35,187 bases of DNA from Sulfurimonas sp. (GTDB lineage: Bacteria; Campylobacterota; Campylobacteria; Campylobacterales; Sulfurimonadaceae), in assembly GCA_027083035.1 (NCBI GenBank), contig JALWSY010000183.1, positions 1 to 35,187 of the forward strand, given 5' to 3'. Of this stretch, positions 23,273 to 31,505 are shown one piece after another. Under the pieces are notes generated by a model. It was given only the letters and a program-made list of their open reading frames with translations. It was not told the origin of the DNA and made no database searches. The position numbers and the translations under genes were made by a program. Within the stretch, counting starts at the first letter, position 1. Every line of letters begins with the position of its first letter.

Positions 23273-25057
23273 TTAGAATTCACTACCCACTAACAGATCA
23301 GTTATCGTAATCGTACCACCATCACCACCATTGGTAATTTTGATATCTACATATCCAACACCATTATATACGCATGATGTTATATCATGATCACTCATAG
23401 AATCTCCTGCATACTCCCATGAGACACCATCACCTACTACTTGAGCAACATATCCAAAATTAGCATTTTGATAAAATTCAGAAGAGTCTTTAATAGAGAT
23501 ATCAAATCGTACAGTTCCTGTAAAACCAGCTGCAAAAGCATAAGTAGAAGTTGTTAATCCAGTTCCTCTGAGCGTAATTTTCTCGGCATACCCAATACGA
23601 GCTGTTTTCTTATTATGCTCTCCTAAGAAATTTGCCCACAGCATCACATCTTTTCCCACAAGATAGGAGTCATACTCTACCAAAATATCCATACTACCAT
23701 AATCTTTTAATCTATTATCACCATCAGGCGTATATACATTAGCTACAACAGGCGTACCAGAGCAGGTCTCATTTCTAAAGTTATGCCCAACTGCAAAACC
23801 AAGTCCTGAAGTATCTGTTCCATTATAATCATCCAAAAGAGAGAGTGTATTTCCAGAAACTACTGCATCTATATCCCATTTCCCTGCGGCATTAAAGGTA
23901 TAACCCTCTCCAAAAAGAACCAACTTATCATTCACTAAATCCACATTAGAAAAGACATCTTCTTGCGCAACAAAAATGTCTGGTGAACTATTTTTCAGTG
24001 TGCCACCTGCCAAAGGTTCTGCATCTGACTTTTGTCCATAATAGAGATAACCTGCTACATTCTTAGGCGTTGCTGATGTTTGTGCATATCCTGTTATCAG
24101 ACCTGTAGAGATGACAGGATTTGTATTGACACGGTTATTGTAAGAGTCCGTAACGGTTAAAACCCAACGCTCTACAAATTTGTTTGTCGTTGTATTTTTA
24201 TCTGTTCCAGCGTATGTAAAGCTCATAGCTGTTGGAGGTCCAGAGAATACGACAACACCAAAGGTCTCTTTGATTGTTCTGTTGACATCATTATAGTCTC
24301 TAAAAGAGGCTTCTACCTCGATGTCCACTAATCCAGAGAGGCGCTTCGTATCAATGTTAACAGACATACTATTTTTATTTTTAAGTGTTATGGAACTTCC
24401 CGAGACACCAAAGCTATCGGAAAGTGTTGCTATGTCTGCATTTTTTGATGTGATTTTTATTGAGTGTATATTTTCATCTGGTAGTGCTACATTGTCTGCA
24501 TCATAAATAGTATAAGAGACAGATTCGCTACTGTTAAGATTCATACTGAGTCCCGGCGCACTTGTCTTTAAAAAATAATCTGTCAAGACAACTTGTTTCG
24601 ATTCATTAGTATCTATTTTTACAGTAAAAGTCTTTGCAGTCGAGATATTAGAGTCATGATAAAATGAAAATTCCAACTCACTATAGTCAAGACTCTTTAA
24701 ATCTTTTGGACCAGTATATACAAAGGAGGCTACTCCATTTACTATCTCAGCACTATTTTTATCAAAAGTTCCGACATCTTTCCCTTGAAGTACCAAATCA
24801 GGATTAATTCGCTTTACAGTTCCTGTTTCATAAGGGTTATTTGTAGCATCATATACATAGACATCTATACCTACTGTCTGACTATTTGTCGTAAGTGTAA
24901 CACTATTTGTCGGCAATACAACTATCGCCTTTGAGCTGTTTGTATCTTCTACAACAGGCACATCACCAGCTGATTGCGGATCACTATTGTTTCCTTGACA
25001 TCCACTCAATGAAAAAAGCAGAAGTGCTGAGAGTAAAAAAAGTTTAAAATTTTGCAT
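23273..25057 (-). CDS. Surface lipoprotein with Ig-like repeats
   Basis: A 594-aa lipoprotein: signal peptide with lipobox LSGC (Cys20), an Asn/Asp/Ser-rich linker to about residue 45, then beta-rich Ig-like/Big-type segments (for example VTLTTNSQTVGIDVYVYDATNN at about 53, and PGLSMNLNSSESVSYTIYDADN at about 168). A different C-terminal beta-rich domain (about 470-594) contains few Cys (SCVYNGVG). No catalytic motif is seen. It is probably a cell-surface or periplasmic structural protein. ATG at 25057 has AAGGA upstream, and a TATAAT lies at 25090-25095. It pairs with the barrel protein downstream. Confidence 0.72.
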   Translation of the reverse strand: MQNFKLFLLSALLLFSLSGCQGNNSDPQSAGDVPVVEDTNSSKAIVVLPTNSVTLTTNSQTVGIDVYVYDATNNPYETGTVKRINPDLVLQGKDVGTFDKNSAEIVNGVASFVYTGPKDLKSLDYSELEFSFYHDSNISTAKTFTVKIDTNESKQVVLTDYFLKTSAPGLSMNLNSSESVSYTIYDADNVALPDENIHSIKITSKNADIATLSDSFGVSGSSITLKNKNSMSVNIDTKRLSGLVDIEVEASFRDYNDVNRTIKETFGVVVFSGPPTAMSFTYAGTDKNTTTNKFVERWVLTVTDSYNNRVNTNPVISTGLITGYAQTSATPKNVAGYLYYGQKSDAEPLAGGTLKNSSPDIFVAQEDVFSNVDLVNDKLVLFGEGYTFNAAGKWDIDAVVSGNTLSLLDDYNGTDTSGLGFAVGHNFRNETCSGTPVVANVYTPDGDNRLKDYGSMDILVEYDSYLVGKDVMLWANFLGEHNKKTARIGYAEKITLRGTGLTTSTYAFAAGFTGTVRFDISIKDSSEFYQNANFGYVAQVVGDGVSWEYAGDSMSDHDITSCVYNGVGYVDIKITNGGDGGTITITDLLVGSEF

Positions 25058-25089
25058 AAGAATCCTTAATAATATTACTTTAGTTGATA

Positions 25090-25120
25090 ATTATAGCCTC
25101 TATGATATAAAGTTAACTTT
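25090..25120 (-). promoter_or_regulatory. Promoter of the lipoprotein-omp pair with palindrome
   Basis: Minus-strand TATAAT (25090-25095) about 33 bp before the ATG. A perfect 12-bp palindrome AAAGTTAACTTT (25109-25120) covers the expected -35 position. Such a palindrome could be an operator for a dimeric regulator, but a palindrome this AT-rich can occur by chance. Confidence 0.45.
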
Positions 25121-25128
25121 AAATAGCA

Positions 25129-26268
25129 CTACTTAATAGATTTTGCACATACATATGCACTACTAAATGCCCATTGAAAATTATAACCACCAAGTTCTCC
25201 CGTTATATCGGCAACTTCTCCAATAAAATAAAGCCCTTTTACTTTTTTTATCTCTAAACTTTTACTCTCTAACTCATCTACGACTACGCCACCTCTGCTT
25301 ACTTCAGCTTTTGTGAAGCCAAAAGTCCCTGCTGGTGCGAGTTTGTACTCTTTTAATAGCAAGAGCTTTACTCTCTCCTCTTTAGAGAGTTTATAGCACT
25401 CTTTATCTTCTACATCTACTGCATTTAAAAGTGCTTTTGCCAATCTTTTTGGAAGTTGCATCGCTGAAGTTACTAATTTTTTACCACTAAGCAGTTCATT
25501 GAGGTTTTTATCTGGAAAAAAATCAATAGCGATATCCCCACTCCTCCAATAGAGTGATGCAGAGAGAACAGCCGGTCCACTAATGCCTTTATGTGCAAAG
25601 AGCATCTCCTCTTTGAGCAATCTATCTCCCACTTTTATATGTACATAGCAGCTCAAACCACTCAGCTCTTTCATCCAAAACTGCTCTTTTTGTAGCGTGA
25701 GGCCAACGAGTGCAGGCGTAAACTTTTTTGTTTGGATGGCAAAACTTTTTGCTATTTCAAGTCCGATATCACTCGCACCTAAAGAGGCAAAACTTTTCCC
25801 TCCTGTTGCTACAACAAGATTTTTACCTCTAAATTCTCCCCTATCACTCTTTACTATAAAAGTATCTCCCTCTTTTATAGCCCCCTCCACTCTGGTTTGT
25901 AAAAATAAATCACACCAATCACTATTTTTTTTAAGTACACTAATAATAGCTTCAGAACCCTCTTTACAAAAGTAGTATCGCTCTTTTCTAAGCTCCAAAT
26001 CAATCCTGTTGCGCTCTAAAAATCGTAAAAGGCTATTTTTGGAAAATCGTTTGAGTGTGGCGTGTAGTAACTCTGCATCACCGTCAAAATTTTCTACTTT
26101 TACACTTGCATTTGTAATATTACACTTCCCTCCACCAGAGATTTTAAGCTTTTTGGCAACCTTGTCACTTCCCTCTAGTATAGCTACACTTTTTTTTCTA
26201 CTCAGATTGCTAGCACACATAAGCCCACTTGCCCCTGCACCAAGAATTATTACATCATATATTTTCAT
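25129..26268 (-). CDS. BaiN/HI0933-family NAD(P)/FAD flavoprotein
   Basis: A 379-aa flavoprotein of the HI0933/YhiN (BaiN) group, role unknown for most members. N-terminal FAD-binding fold DVIILGAGASGLMCASN (about 5-21) and KISGGGKCNITN (about 44-55) are the family signatures. VVATGGKSFASLGASDIG (about 150-167) and, at the C-terminus, KGLYFIGEVADITGELGGYNFQWAFSSAY (begins about 343) complete it. I chose ATG 26268 rather than the upstream start at 26328, because the Rossmann motif sits five residues in. A TATAAT (26275-26280) ends 6 bp before this ATG with no ribosome site, so the mRNA is probably leaderless. Confidence 0.9.
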   Translation of the reverse strand: MKIYDVIILGAGASGLMCASNLSRKKSVAILEGSDKVAKKLKISGGGKCNITNASVKVENFDGDAELLHATLKRFSKNSLLRFLERNRIDLELRKERYYFCKEGSEAIISVLKKNSDWCDLFLQTRVEGAIKEGDTFIVKSDRGEFRGKNLVVATGGKSFASLGASDIGLEIAKSFAIQTKKFTPALVGLTLQKEQFWMKELSGLSCYVHIKVGDRLLKEEMLFAHKGISGPAVLSASLYWRSGDIAIDFFPDKNLNELLSGKKLVTSAMQLPKRLAKALLNAVDVEDKECYKLSKEERVKLLLLKEYKLAPAGTFGFTKAEVSRGGVVVDELESKSLEIKKVKGLYFIGEVADITGELGGYNFQWAFSSAYVCAKSIK

Positions 26269-26274
26269 CTTTGA

Positions 26275-26289
26275 ATTATACGATATAAT
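26275..26289. promoter_or_regulatory. Back-to-back -10 boxes between the flavoprotein gene and rimO
   Basis: Minus-strand TATAAT at 26275-26280 serves the flavoprotein gene; plus-strand TATAAT at 26284-26289 lies 21 bp before the rimO ATG at 26311. The two boxes are only 3 bp apart, so polymerases would compete. The minus transcript should begin at or next to the ATG; the plus leader would be about 15 nt. Confidence 0.55.
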
Positions 26290-26310
26290 TACATAAAAAA
26301 AAGAAGTAAC

Positions 26311-27633
26311 ATGAGCAACAAACTCCATATCGTCTCTCTAGGATGTACGAAAAACCTTGTAGATACAGAAGTAATGATGGGAAAACTCCAAAATTTTGAA
26401 CTTACAGACAATAATGAAGAGGCAGATGTCATCATCGTAAATACCTGCGGTTTCATCGATGCAGCAAAAGAGGAGTCTGTAAATACTGTTTTAACTCTCC
26501 ATGATGCAAGAAAAGAGGACTCTCTTTTGGTTATGGCAGGGTGTCTCTCTGAGCGTTATCAAGATGAGTTGATGACACAGATTCCAGAGGTTGATATCTT
26601 TACCGGTGTAGGTGATTATGACAAGATAGATGAACTTTTAGTAGAGAAAAAGAGCCGCTTCTCAGAAGAGGTCTTTTTGATAGATGGAGCTGAGCGTGTC
26701 GTAACGGGTTCCTCGTATCATGCCTACATCAAACTCTCTGAGGGGTGTAACCAAAGCTGTAGTTTCTGTGCGATTCCCTCATTTAAAGGTAAGCTTCACT
26801 CTCGTGATTTGGACTCTATCGCTAAAGAGGTAGAAGGACTTGTAAAAAAGGGGTATTATGATTTTTCTTTTGTCTCTCAAGACTCCAGCTCTTATCTGCG
26901 TGATCAAAACATAAAAGATGGACTCTCTTTGCTTATTCAGAGAATAGAGCTGATAGAGGGTGTCAAAAGTGCGCGTATTCTCTACCTTTATCCATCTACA
27001 ACATCTCTAGCGCTGCTAAAAAACATTGCAAAGAGTGAAATTTTCCATAACTACTTCGATATGCCTATCCAGCATATAAATGATGATATGCTGCGCATGA
27101 TGAAACGTGGTTTTGGAAAAGAGAAGACTATAGAGCTTTTAAAGTTTATGCGCTCACTCCCTAACTCTTTTGTGAGAACAAGCTTTATAGTTGGGCATCC
27201 TCATGAGACAGAAGAGATGTTTGAGGAGATGTGTGACTTTGCGGCATCCTTTGGTTTTGACCGCATCAATGTCTTCTCCTACTCTGATGAGGAGACAACA
27301 CCTGCCTATGAGATGGAGGATAAAATCTCCGATGCGACAAAAGCAAAACGAGCGCAAATTCTTGGTGACATAGCAGCCGAGTGTACACAAAAGTCACTCA
27401 AAGCAGAGATAGGCAAAAGAGTACAAATTGTTATTGATGGGGAGAGTGATGCACATGAGTATCTACTAAGTGCGAGAAAACTGCTTTGGGCGCCTGAGAT
27501 AGATGGTGAAATCTATGTAAATGACCGAACAGATGATGATGCAGAGTTGGAGTTCTTTAAAATCTATGATGCAAAGATAACAGACATCGTTGGAGATATC
27601 TTAACTGCAACAGTTGATAATGCTCAAAAATAG
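26311..27633 (+). CDS. rimO: Ribosomal protein S12 methylthiotransferase RimO
   Basis: Radical-SAM enzyme that adds a methylthio group to an Asp of ribosomal protein S12. The 440-aa protein has the three-Cys N-terminal cluster site (SLGCTKNLVD, NTCGFIDAAKEES and MAGCLSERY), the radical-SAM motif EGCNQSCSFCAIPSFKGKLHSR (begins about 145), and a C-terminal TRAM domain. The GFIDAAKEES and KGKLHSR sequences distinguish RimO from MiaB, which is also present in the window (32526-33827). The gene overlaps tilS. Confidence 0.96.
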   Translation: MSNKLHIVSLGCTKNLVDTEVMMGKLQNFELTDNNEEADVIIVNTCGFIDAAKEESVNTVLTLHDARKEDSLLVMAGCLSERYQDELMTQIPEVDIFTGVGDYDKIDELLVEKKSRFSEEVFLIDGAERVVTGSSYHAYIKLSEGCNQSCSFCAIPSFKGKLHSRDLDSIAKEVEGLVKKGYYDFSFVSQDSSSYLRDQNIKDGLSLLIQRIELIEGVKSARILYLYPSTTSLALLKNIAKSEIFHNYFDMPIQHINDDMLRMMKRGFGKEKTIELLKFMRSLPNSFVRTSFIVGHPHETEEMFEEMCDFAASFGFDRINVFSYSDEETTPAYEMEDKISDATKAKRAQILGDIAAECTQKSLKAEIGKRVQIVIDGESDAHEYLLSARKLLWAPEIDGEIYVNDRTDDDAELEFFKIYDAKITDIVGDILTATVDNAQK

Positions 27634-28606
27634 AGAACTTCTTCAAAACTCCAAAAATCTTCTAGCCTTTTCGGCTGGAGTAGATTCTACTGCACTTTTT
27701 TTCCTTCTTTTAGAGCATAATATTCCTTTTGATATCGCCATAGTAAACTACCATCTTCGCCCTGCAGCCAAAGAGGAAGTAGCATATGCCAAAAAGTTAG
27801 CAAAGAGATTTAATTTAAAATGCTACGTCTATGATGCACCTAAGATAGAGAAAAATTTTGAAGCGAAGGCAAGAGAGATTCGCTACAATTTTTTTGAGCA
27901 GATAGTAGAACAGTACAGCTACACTACACTCCTTACAGCGCATCACCTAGGTGATAGATTTGAGTGGATGTTGATGCAGTTTTGCAAAGGAGCTGGATGC
28001 GTGGAACTCTCAGGAATGCAAAATATCGAAAAAAGAGGCTCTTACACTCTAGTACGCCCTCTACTACATCTTGATAAACAAGAACTTTTAGCATATCTTC
28101 ATACAAAAGATATCAAATATTTTCATGATGCATCAAATGATGATACAAAATACAGAAGAAATGAATTTCGACACAAACACGCAAATCCACTTTTACAGCA
28201 GTACCGTAAAGGGATACAGAAAAGCTTTGAGTACCTTGATGCAGATATAGATTTACTTATAGATGATGTGCAGATAGAAAAATGCAATCAACTCATCTAC
28301 TTTAAAAGAAGTGACTCAATTCGCTCAGATATAAAAGCCATAGACAACTACTTCAAATCACAAGGCAAAGTGCTAAGTGCAAATGAAAGAGTGCTTATAC
28401 AGAAGAGTTCTGAGAGTATTATCGCCCGTAAATTTGTTGTCTGGAAAGAGACTCACTACATCTTTATAGCACCTTATGTAGCAGCAAAAAATCTTCCTAA
28501 AACACTTAAAGAGAAGTTTCGACTCTTACAAATTGCACCAAAACTTCGAGGCTACTTAGCCTCAGATGCTGAAGCGGTCGTGTTACTCTCTTTGTTGTTA
28601 GAGTAA
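27620..28606 (+). CDS. tilS: tRNA(Ile)-lysidine synthase TilS
   Basis: Converts C34 of the CAU-anticodon tRNA-Ile to lysidine so that it reads AUA. The PP-loop ATPase motif is FSAGVDSTALFF (about 18-29, SAGVDS instead of SGGxDS), with VNYHLRP (about 46), ALLTAHHLGDRFEWML-type motif near 110 and NDDTKYRRNEFRH (about 175). It is 328 aa and lacks the long C-terminal domains of E. coli TilS, as in Helicobacter. I chose ATG 27620 over TTG 27614. It begins inside the rimO 3' end, and its last 55 bp overlap the convergent PilO-like gene. Confidence 0.93.
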   Translation: MLKNRELLQNSKNLLAFSAGVDSTALFFLLLEHNIPFDIAIVNYHLRPAAKEEVAYAKKLAKRFNLKCYVYDAPKIEKNFEAKAREIRYNFFEQIVEQYSYTTLLTAHHLGDRFEWMLMQFCKGAGCVELSGMQNIEKRGSYTLVRPLLHLDKQELLAYLHTKDIKYFHDASNDDTKYRRNEFRHKHANPLLQQYRKGIQKSFEYLDADIDLLIDDVQIEKCNQLIYFKRSDSIRSDIKAIDNYFKSQGKVLSANERVLIQKSSESIIARKFVVWKETHYIFIAPYVAAKNLPKTLKEKFRLLQIAPKLRGYLASDAEAVVLLSLLLE

Positions 28607-29109
28607 ACTTTCATCGTAAAAGAGGAGCGTATCATATCTCCGCTTCGTTTAAAATCTATGGGAAAATTCACCTCAATAATCCAGTCGCTCTTATTAACCG
28701 CATCTAAAAAGTCATAAAAATTTGTCGGAGAGTTGATTTTAGAGCTGGTGTTTACCTCATAGATGGCAAACTCCTCCTCTACATTCGCAAAGTTAACAGA
28801 TGTCACACGCAGAGTAGAAAAAAACTTTTTATTTTCTCGCTCAAACTTTTTTGGATTAAAGGTTGCATCAAAAGAGGTAATAATACGTCTGTTTGTATGT
28901 TGTAACTCTTTGAGACTCTCAAGAGTCTCTGCATGAAAGTTTTCATACTCTCGTAACTCTTGTGCTACTTTTTTCATCTCAAATCGTTTCACACGATACT
29001 CTTGTCCGGCAGGAATAAGCACTAAAAAAGAGAAGAGCAATACAAATATAAAAAGAGCAAGTGATGCAACTATAAGATAAATTTGCTGTCGTGAAATGCT
29101 ACTTTTCAT
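28552..29109 (-). CDS. PilO-like pilus/pseudopilus assembly protein
   Basis: A 185-aa bitopic membrane protein: short cytoplasmic N-terminus, one transmembrane helix (about 12-34), coiled coil (about 40-75) and a small periplasmic alpha/beta domain. It follows PilM- and PilN-like genes and matches PilO in size and layout, although sequence similarity is weak to the eye. I chose ATG 29109, with AGGAGA 9 bp upstream, over a start at 29280 that would extend into the PilN-like gene. It overlaps the PilN-like stop by 11 bp, and its 3' end overlaps tilS by 55 bp on the opposite strand. Confidence 0.7.
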   Translation of the reverse strand: MKSSISRQQIYLIVASLALFIFVLLFSFLVLIPAGQEYRVKRFEMKKVAQELREYENFHAETLESLKELQHTNRRIITSFDATFNPKKFERENKKFFSTLRVTSVNFANVEEEFAIYEVNTSSKINSPTNFYDFLDAVNKSDWIIEVNFPIDFKRSGDMIRSSFTMKVYSNNKESNTTASASEAK

Positions 29110-29626
29110 CTGAGTAACTCTCCTCATCATCCATGTAGTTTGTCGAGACAAAATGTAACCAACCATTTGCAGTAGGGTAAAAACTACTATATGTTCTGTG
29201 AAAGATAGAGCGTAGTGGTGCTTGAAGCATAAAGTTATAGACATCTTTGTTTGGTGTAATACCATAGAGTATAAGACCATTTTTCAATAATTTTGCCTCT
29301 GAGAGTGTTATTCGAGAGGGAACCAAATCAAAAAGATTTTTAATAGACTCTTTTAAAACCATATTTTGCGTAAAAACTTTCTCACTAATCTCCTTTTGAT
29401 GTTCTATAAAGGTTATACTCTGCTCTATTGACGCTACAGATTTCTCAAGTTTTGCTTGTTCAGCGAGCATATCTTCTTTATCAACCACAAAAGCGTAATT
29501 TTTATAGACTAAAAAGAAGTATGTAAGTAGTAACATTCCAATGGTGACAGCAAAAAAACTGATAAGTAACTGCATATCCTCTGTTAAAGCACTCTTTTTA
29601 CGAGGAGCTATATAGCTGTACTTCAT
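29099..29626 (-). CDS. PilN-like pilus/pseudopilus assembly protein
   Basis: A 175-aa bitopic inner-membrane protein with a cytoplasmic tail (1-18), one transmembrane helix (about 19-42), a coiled coil (about 50-88) and a ferredoxin-like periplasmic part (SRITLSEAKLLKNGLILYGITPN near 104). The VPSRITLSEAKL segment is the recognisable PilN block. Start overlaps the PilM-like stop by 4 bp (ATGA). It would link PilM to PilO in a type IV pilus or competence machine. Confidence 0.75.
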   Translation of the reverse strand: MKYSYIAPRKKSALTEDMQLLISFFAVTIGMLLLTYFFLVYKNYAFVVDKEDMLAEQAKLEKSVASIEQSITFIEHQKEISEKVFTQNMVLKESIKNLFDLVPSRITLSEAKLLKNGLILYGITPNKDVYNFMLQAPLRSIFHRTYSSFYPTANGWLHFVSTNYMDDEESYSDEK

Positions 29627-30648
29627 AACACTAACTCCATTTTAGTTACTTCGCAAAGCTCCATAGGAAGATTAATATGTCGAATATAGACATTTAAGAA
29701 CATCTCTTCTTCCAAATAGCGCTTCAAATCACCGCTTACTCCAATGCCATCAGCTATATAAACTGTCTCAATAAATTCACTTTTATAACGGGTATCATTA
29801 TAAAAATGTCCTATGGAAGTATTTATAAGAGAAAATCGTTGGTAATCCTCATTAAAATTAGTGTCGTTATGCTCTTGCTCTTCAGGCTCTTGCACTTCAA
29901 GTAATTCCTCTTCAAGATCTTTATCCTCATCGAACTCATCTATCTCCTCTAGTGAATCTAAATCTTCGATATCTCCAAAATCATCTATGCCCTCTATATC
30001 ATCCATAACATCTACATCTTCAAGGTCAATATTTAACTCACTATCTATATCTACTGCATCATCACCCATGCCAGAGGAGAGTAGATCCGCCTCCTGCTCT
30101 ATTGCACTATCCATATCCAAATATTCGGCATATAGGAGTTCACCATGCTCAAAGACAGTAAGACTCATGGCATCTTCTTCTATAAGAATATACATTGCCA
30201 TCTTCGCATCTATTTTGTCCTTAAAAAAGTGTGAAAGTAACACAAAAGGGGAAAATATAAAATCGACACCTATCTCTTTAAAGTGCTTCTCTATCTCATA
30301 AATATCACTCTTTGAAGTATAGTAAGTCCATTTTCCTTCATAGCACTTATACTCGCTTGCACTCAAGTCATGATAGAATGAGAGTCTGTTTTTAGTACAA
30401 GTTGGAATAGCACCCTGTTCTTTGGAAAAGTCTAAAAGAGCTATGTAATAATAGGGAGACTCTTGAATATAATGATTAATAAAGTTGACTACCTGTGCAT
30501 CTAATGTTCTTGTTTGAAAACTTTTTGAAGTATGATCGATAACACTCTTTTTGGAATAAATCTCAACATATACATCTAAGGAGACACGCTTCATTACAAT
30601 ATTGATAATAACTTTATTGTACAAAGATTCTAATAATCTATTGAGCAC
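29623..30648 (-). CDS. PilM-like cytoplasmic protein with acidic insertion
   Basis: A 341-aa protein in the PilM position, before PilN- and PilO-like genes. Patterns such as YYYIALLDFSKEQGA (about 66) and AMYILIEEDAMSLTVFEHGELLYAEYLD (about 151-178) resemble the actin-like strands of PilM/GspL proteins. ETVYIADGIGVSGDLKRYLEEEM near the end matches their C-terminal subdomain. Residues about 183-262 are an unusual run of Asp/Glu with only one basic residue. I chose GTG 30648, with GGAG 8 bp upstream and overlapping the recombinase stop (TAGTG), over ATG 30594, which has no ribosome site. Confidence in PilM is moderate because the similarity is seen only by pattern. Confidence 0.65.
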   Translation of the reverse strand: MLNRLLESLYNKVIINIVMKRVSLDVYVEIYSKKSVIDHTSKSFQTRTLDAQVVNFINHYIQESPYYYIALLDFSKEQGAIPTCTKNRLSFYHDLSASEYKCYEGKWTYYTSKSDIYEIEKHFKEIGVDFIFSPFVLLSHFFKDKIDAKMAMYILIEEDAMSLTVFEHGELLYAEYLDMDSAIEQEADLLSSGMGDDAVDIDSELNIDLEDVDVMDDIEGIDDFGDIEDLDSLEEIDEFDEDKDLEEELLEVQEPEEQEHNDTNFNEDYQRFSLINTSIGHFYNDTRYKSEFIETVYIADGIGVSGDLKRYLEEEMFLNVYIRHINLPMELCEVTKMELVL

Positions 30649-31505
30649 TACTCATCTCCAGAGCAAAGAGGATGTGCCTTGTTATAGTTTTGTCTCTTCA
30701 AAGCACTCCCCAGTTTTGTATATATTTGCGTTGTCGCCATTGATGTATGTCCAAGCAACTCACTCACATCTACAATCGGTGCGCCACCATTTAAGAGTGC
30801 TGTTGCATAAGAGTGTCGTAGTTGGTGTGGTGTTACTTTGAGACCTACATCATTAAAGACTTTGTTAACCAAGTATCTTAAACTATTTTCGCTTAATTTT
30901 TCGCCTTTTTTTTCAAAAAGAAACTTTTTTGGTGCAAATGTTTGTAAATACTCCTCTAAAACTCTCTTCGTACTCCCCAAAAGAGGGATATCTCGCATTT
31001 TTGACCCCTTCCCCACTACCCGTATCCACTCCTCTGAAATATCCTCAAGGCGTATCGATGCAAGTTCAGAAATTCTCAAACCTAAAGTATAAAGTAGTAC
31101 CACTATGGTTTTGTTGTAGAGTTCTGTATGTTCTATTGCTTCGAGTATATGTTCATGGGAGATTGGCTTTGGAAGTGTTTTGGCTGTTTTCACACTCTCA
31201 TCAGCTTGCAGTGTTACAGAGAAAGCGTTTTCATTGAGGTAGTTCACAAAACCGCGAATAGCACTCAACTTTTTACTGATTGTTTTTGCATTCAGCCCAG
31301 ATATATGGATACGATAAGGCATCAGATTAAAGATATATCCATCATCCTCTTGTGTTATCTCAATATATAAGAGTGCCTCTTGGATTGATTCATCATAACT
31401 TTTAAGTGTCAAGTCAGAGTATCCTCGTACCTTCTCAAGATAATTTAGATAGGCTTTACGCTCTTTATCGAGTAACTTTTTCAAGGAGTTTCTCAAATTT
31501 TTCAT
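30648..31505 (-). CDS. Xer-type tyrosine recombinase
   Basis: Site-specific recombinase of the XerC/D/H fold, 285 aa. All catalytic residues are visible: Arg in LGLRISELASI, Lys in GKGSKMRDIPLL, HxxR in HQLRHSYATALL, His in LLGHTSMATTQ and the nucleophile Tyr in IYTKLGSALK. The N-terminal core-binding domain has YLNYLEKVRGYSDLTLKSYDESI. Campylobacterota resolve chromosome dimers with one enzyme, XerH, but XerH of Helicobacter and Campylobacter is about 70 residues longer, so this may be XerH of this lineage or another Xer. I chose ATG 31505; TTG 31529 would extend it. No dif-like site is recognised nearby. Confidence 0.85.
   Translation of the reverse strand: MKNLRNSLKKLLDKERKAYLNYLEKVRGYSDLTLKSYDESIQEALLYIEITQEDDGYIFNLMPYRIHISGLNAKTISKKLSAIRGFVNYLNENAFSVTLQADESVKTAKTLPKPISHEHILEAIEHTELYNKTIVVLLYTLGLRISELASIRLEDISEEWIRVVGKGSKMRDIPLLGSTKRVLEEYLQTFAPKKFLFEKKGEKLSENSLRYLVNKVFNDVGLKVTPHQLRHSYATALLNGGAPIVDVSELLGHTSMATTQIYTKLGSALKRQNYNKAHPLCSGDE

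Noticed and set aside
29861-30301. 146-aa Ser-rich plus-strand ORF
   Set aside because: It is the antisense shadow of the Asp/Glu-rich insertion in the PilM-like gene; no ribosome site and no family resemblance.
30648-31505. An integron or mobile element around the tyrosine recombinase
   Set aside because: The neighbours are housekeeping genes in tight overlap, with no att repeats, no base-composition change and no cargo; a Xer-type role is more likely. No dif-like site was recognised.
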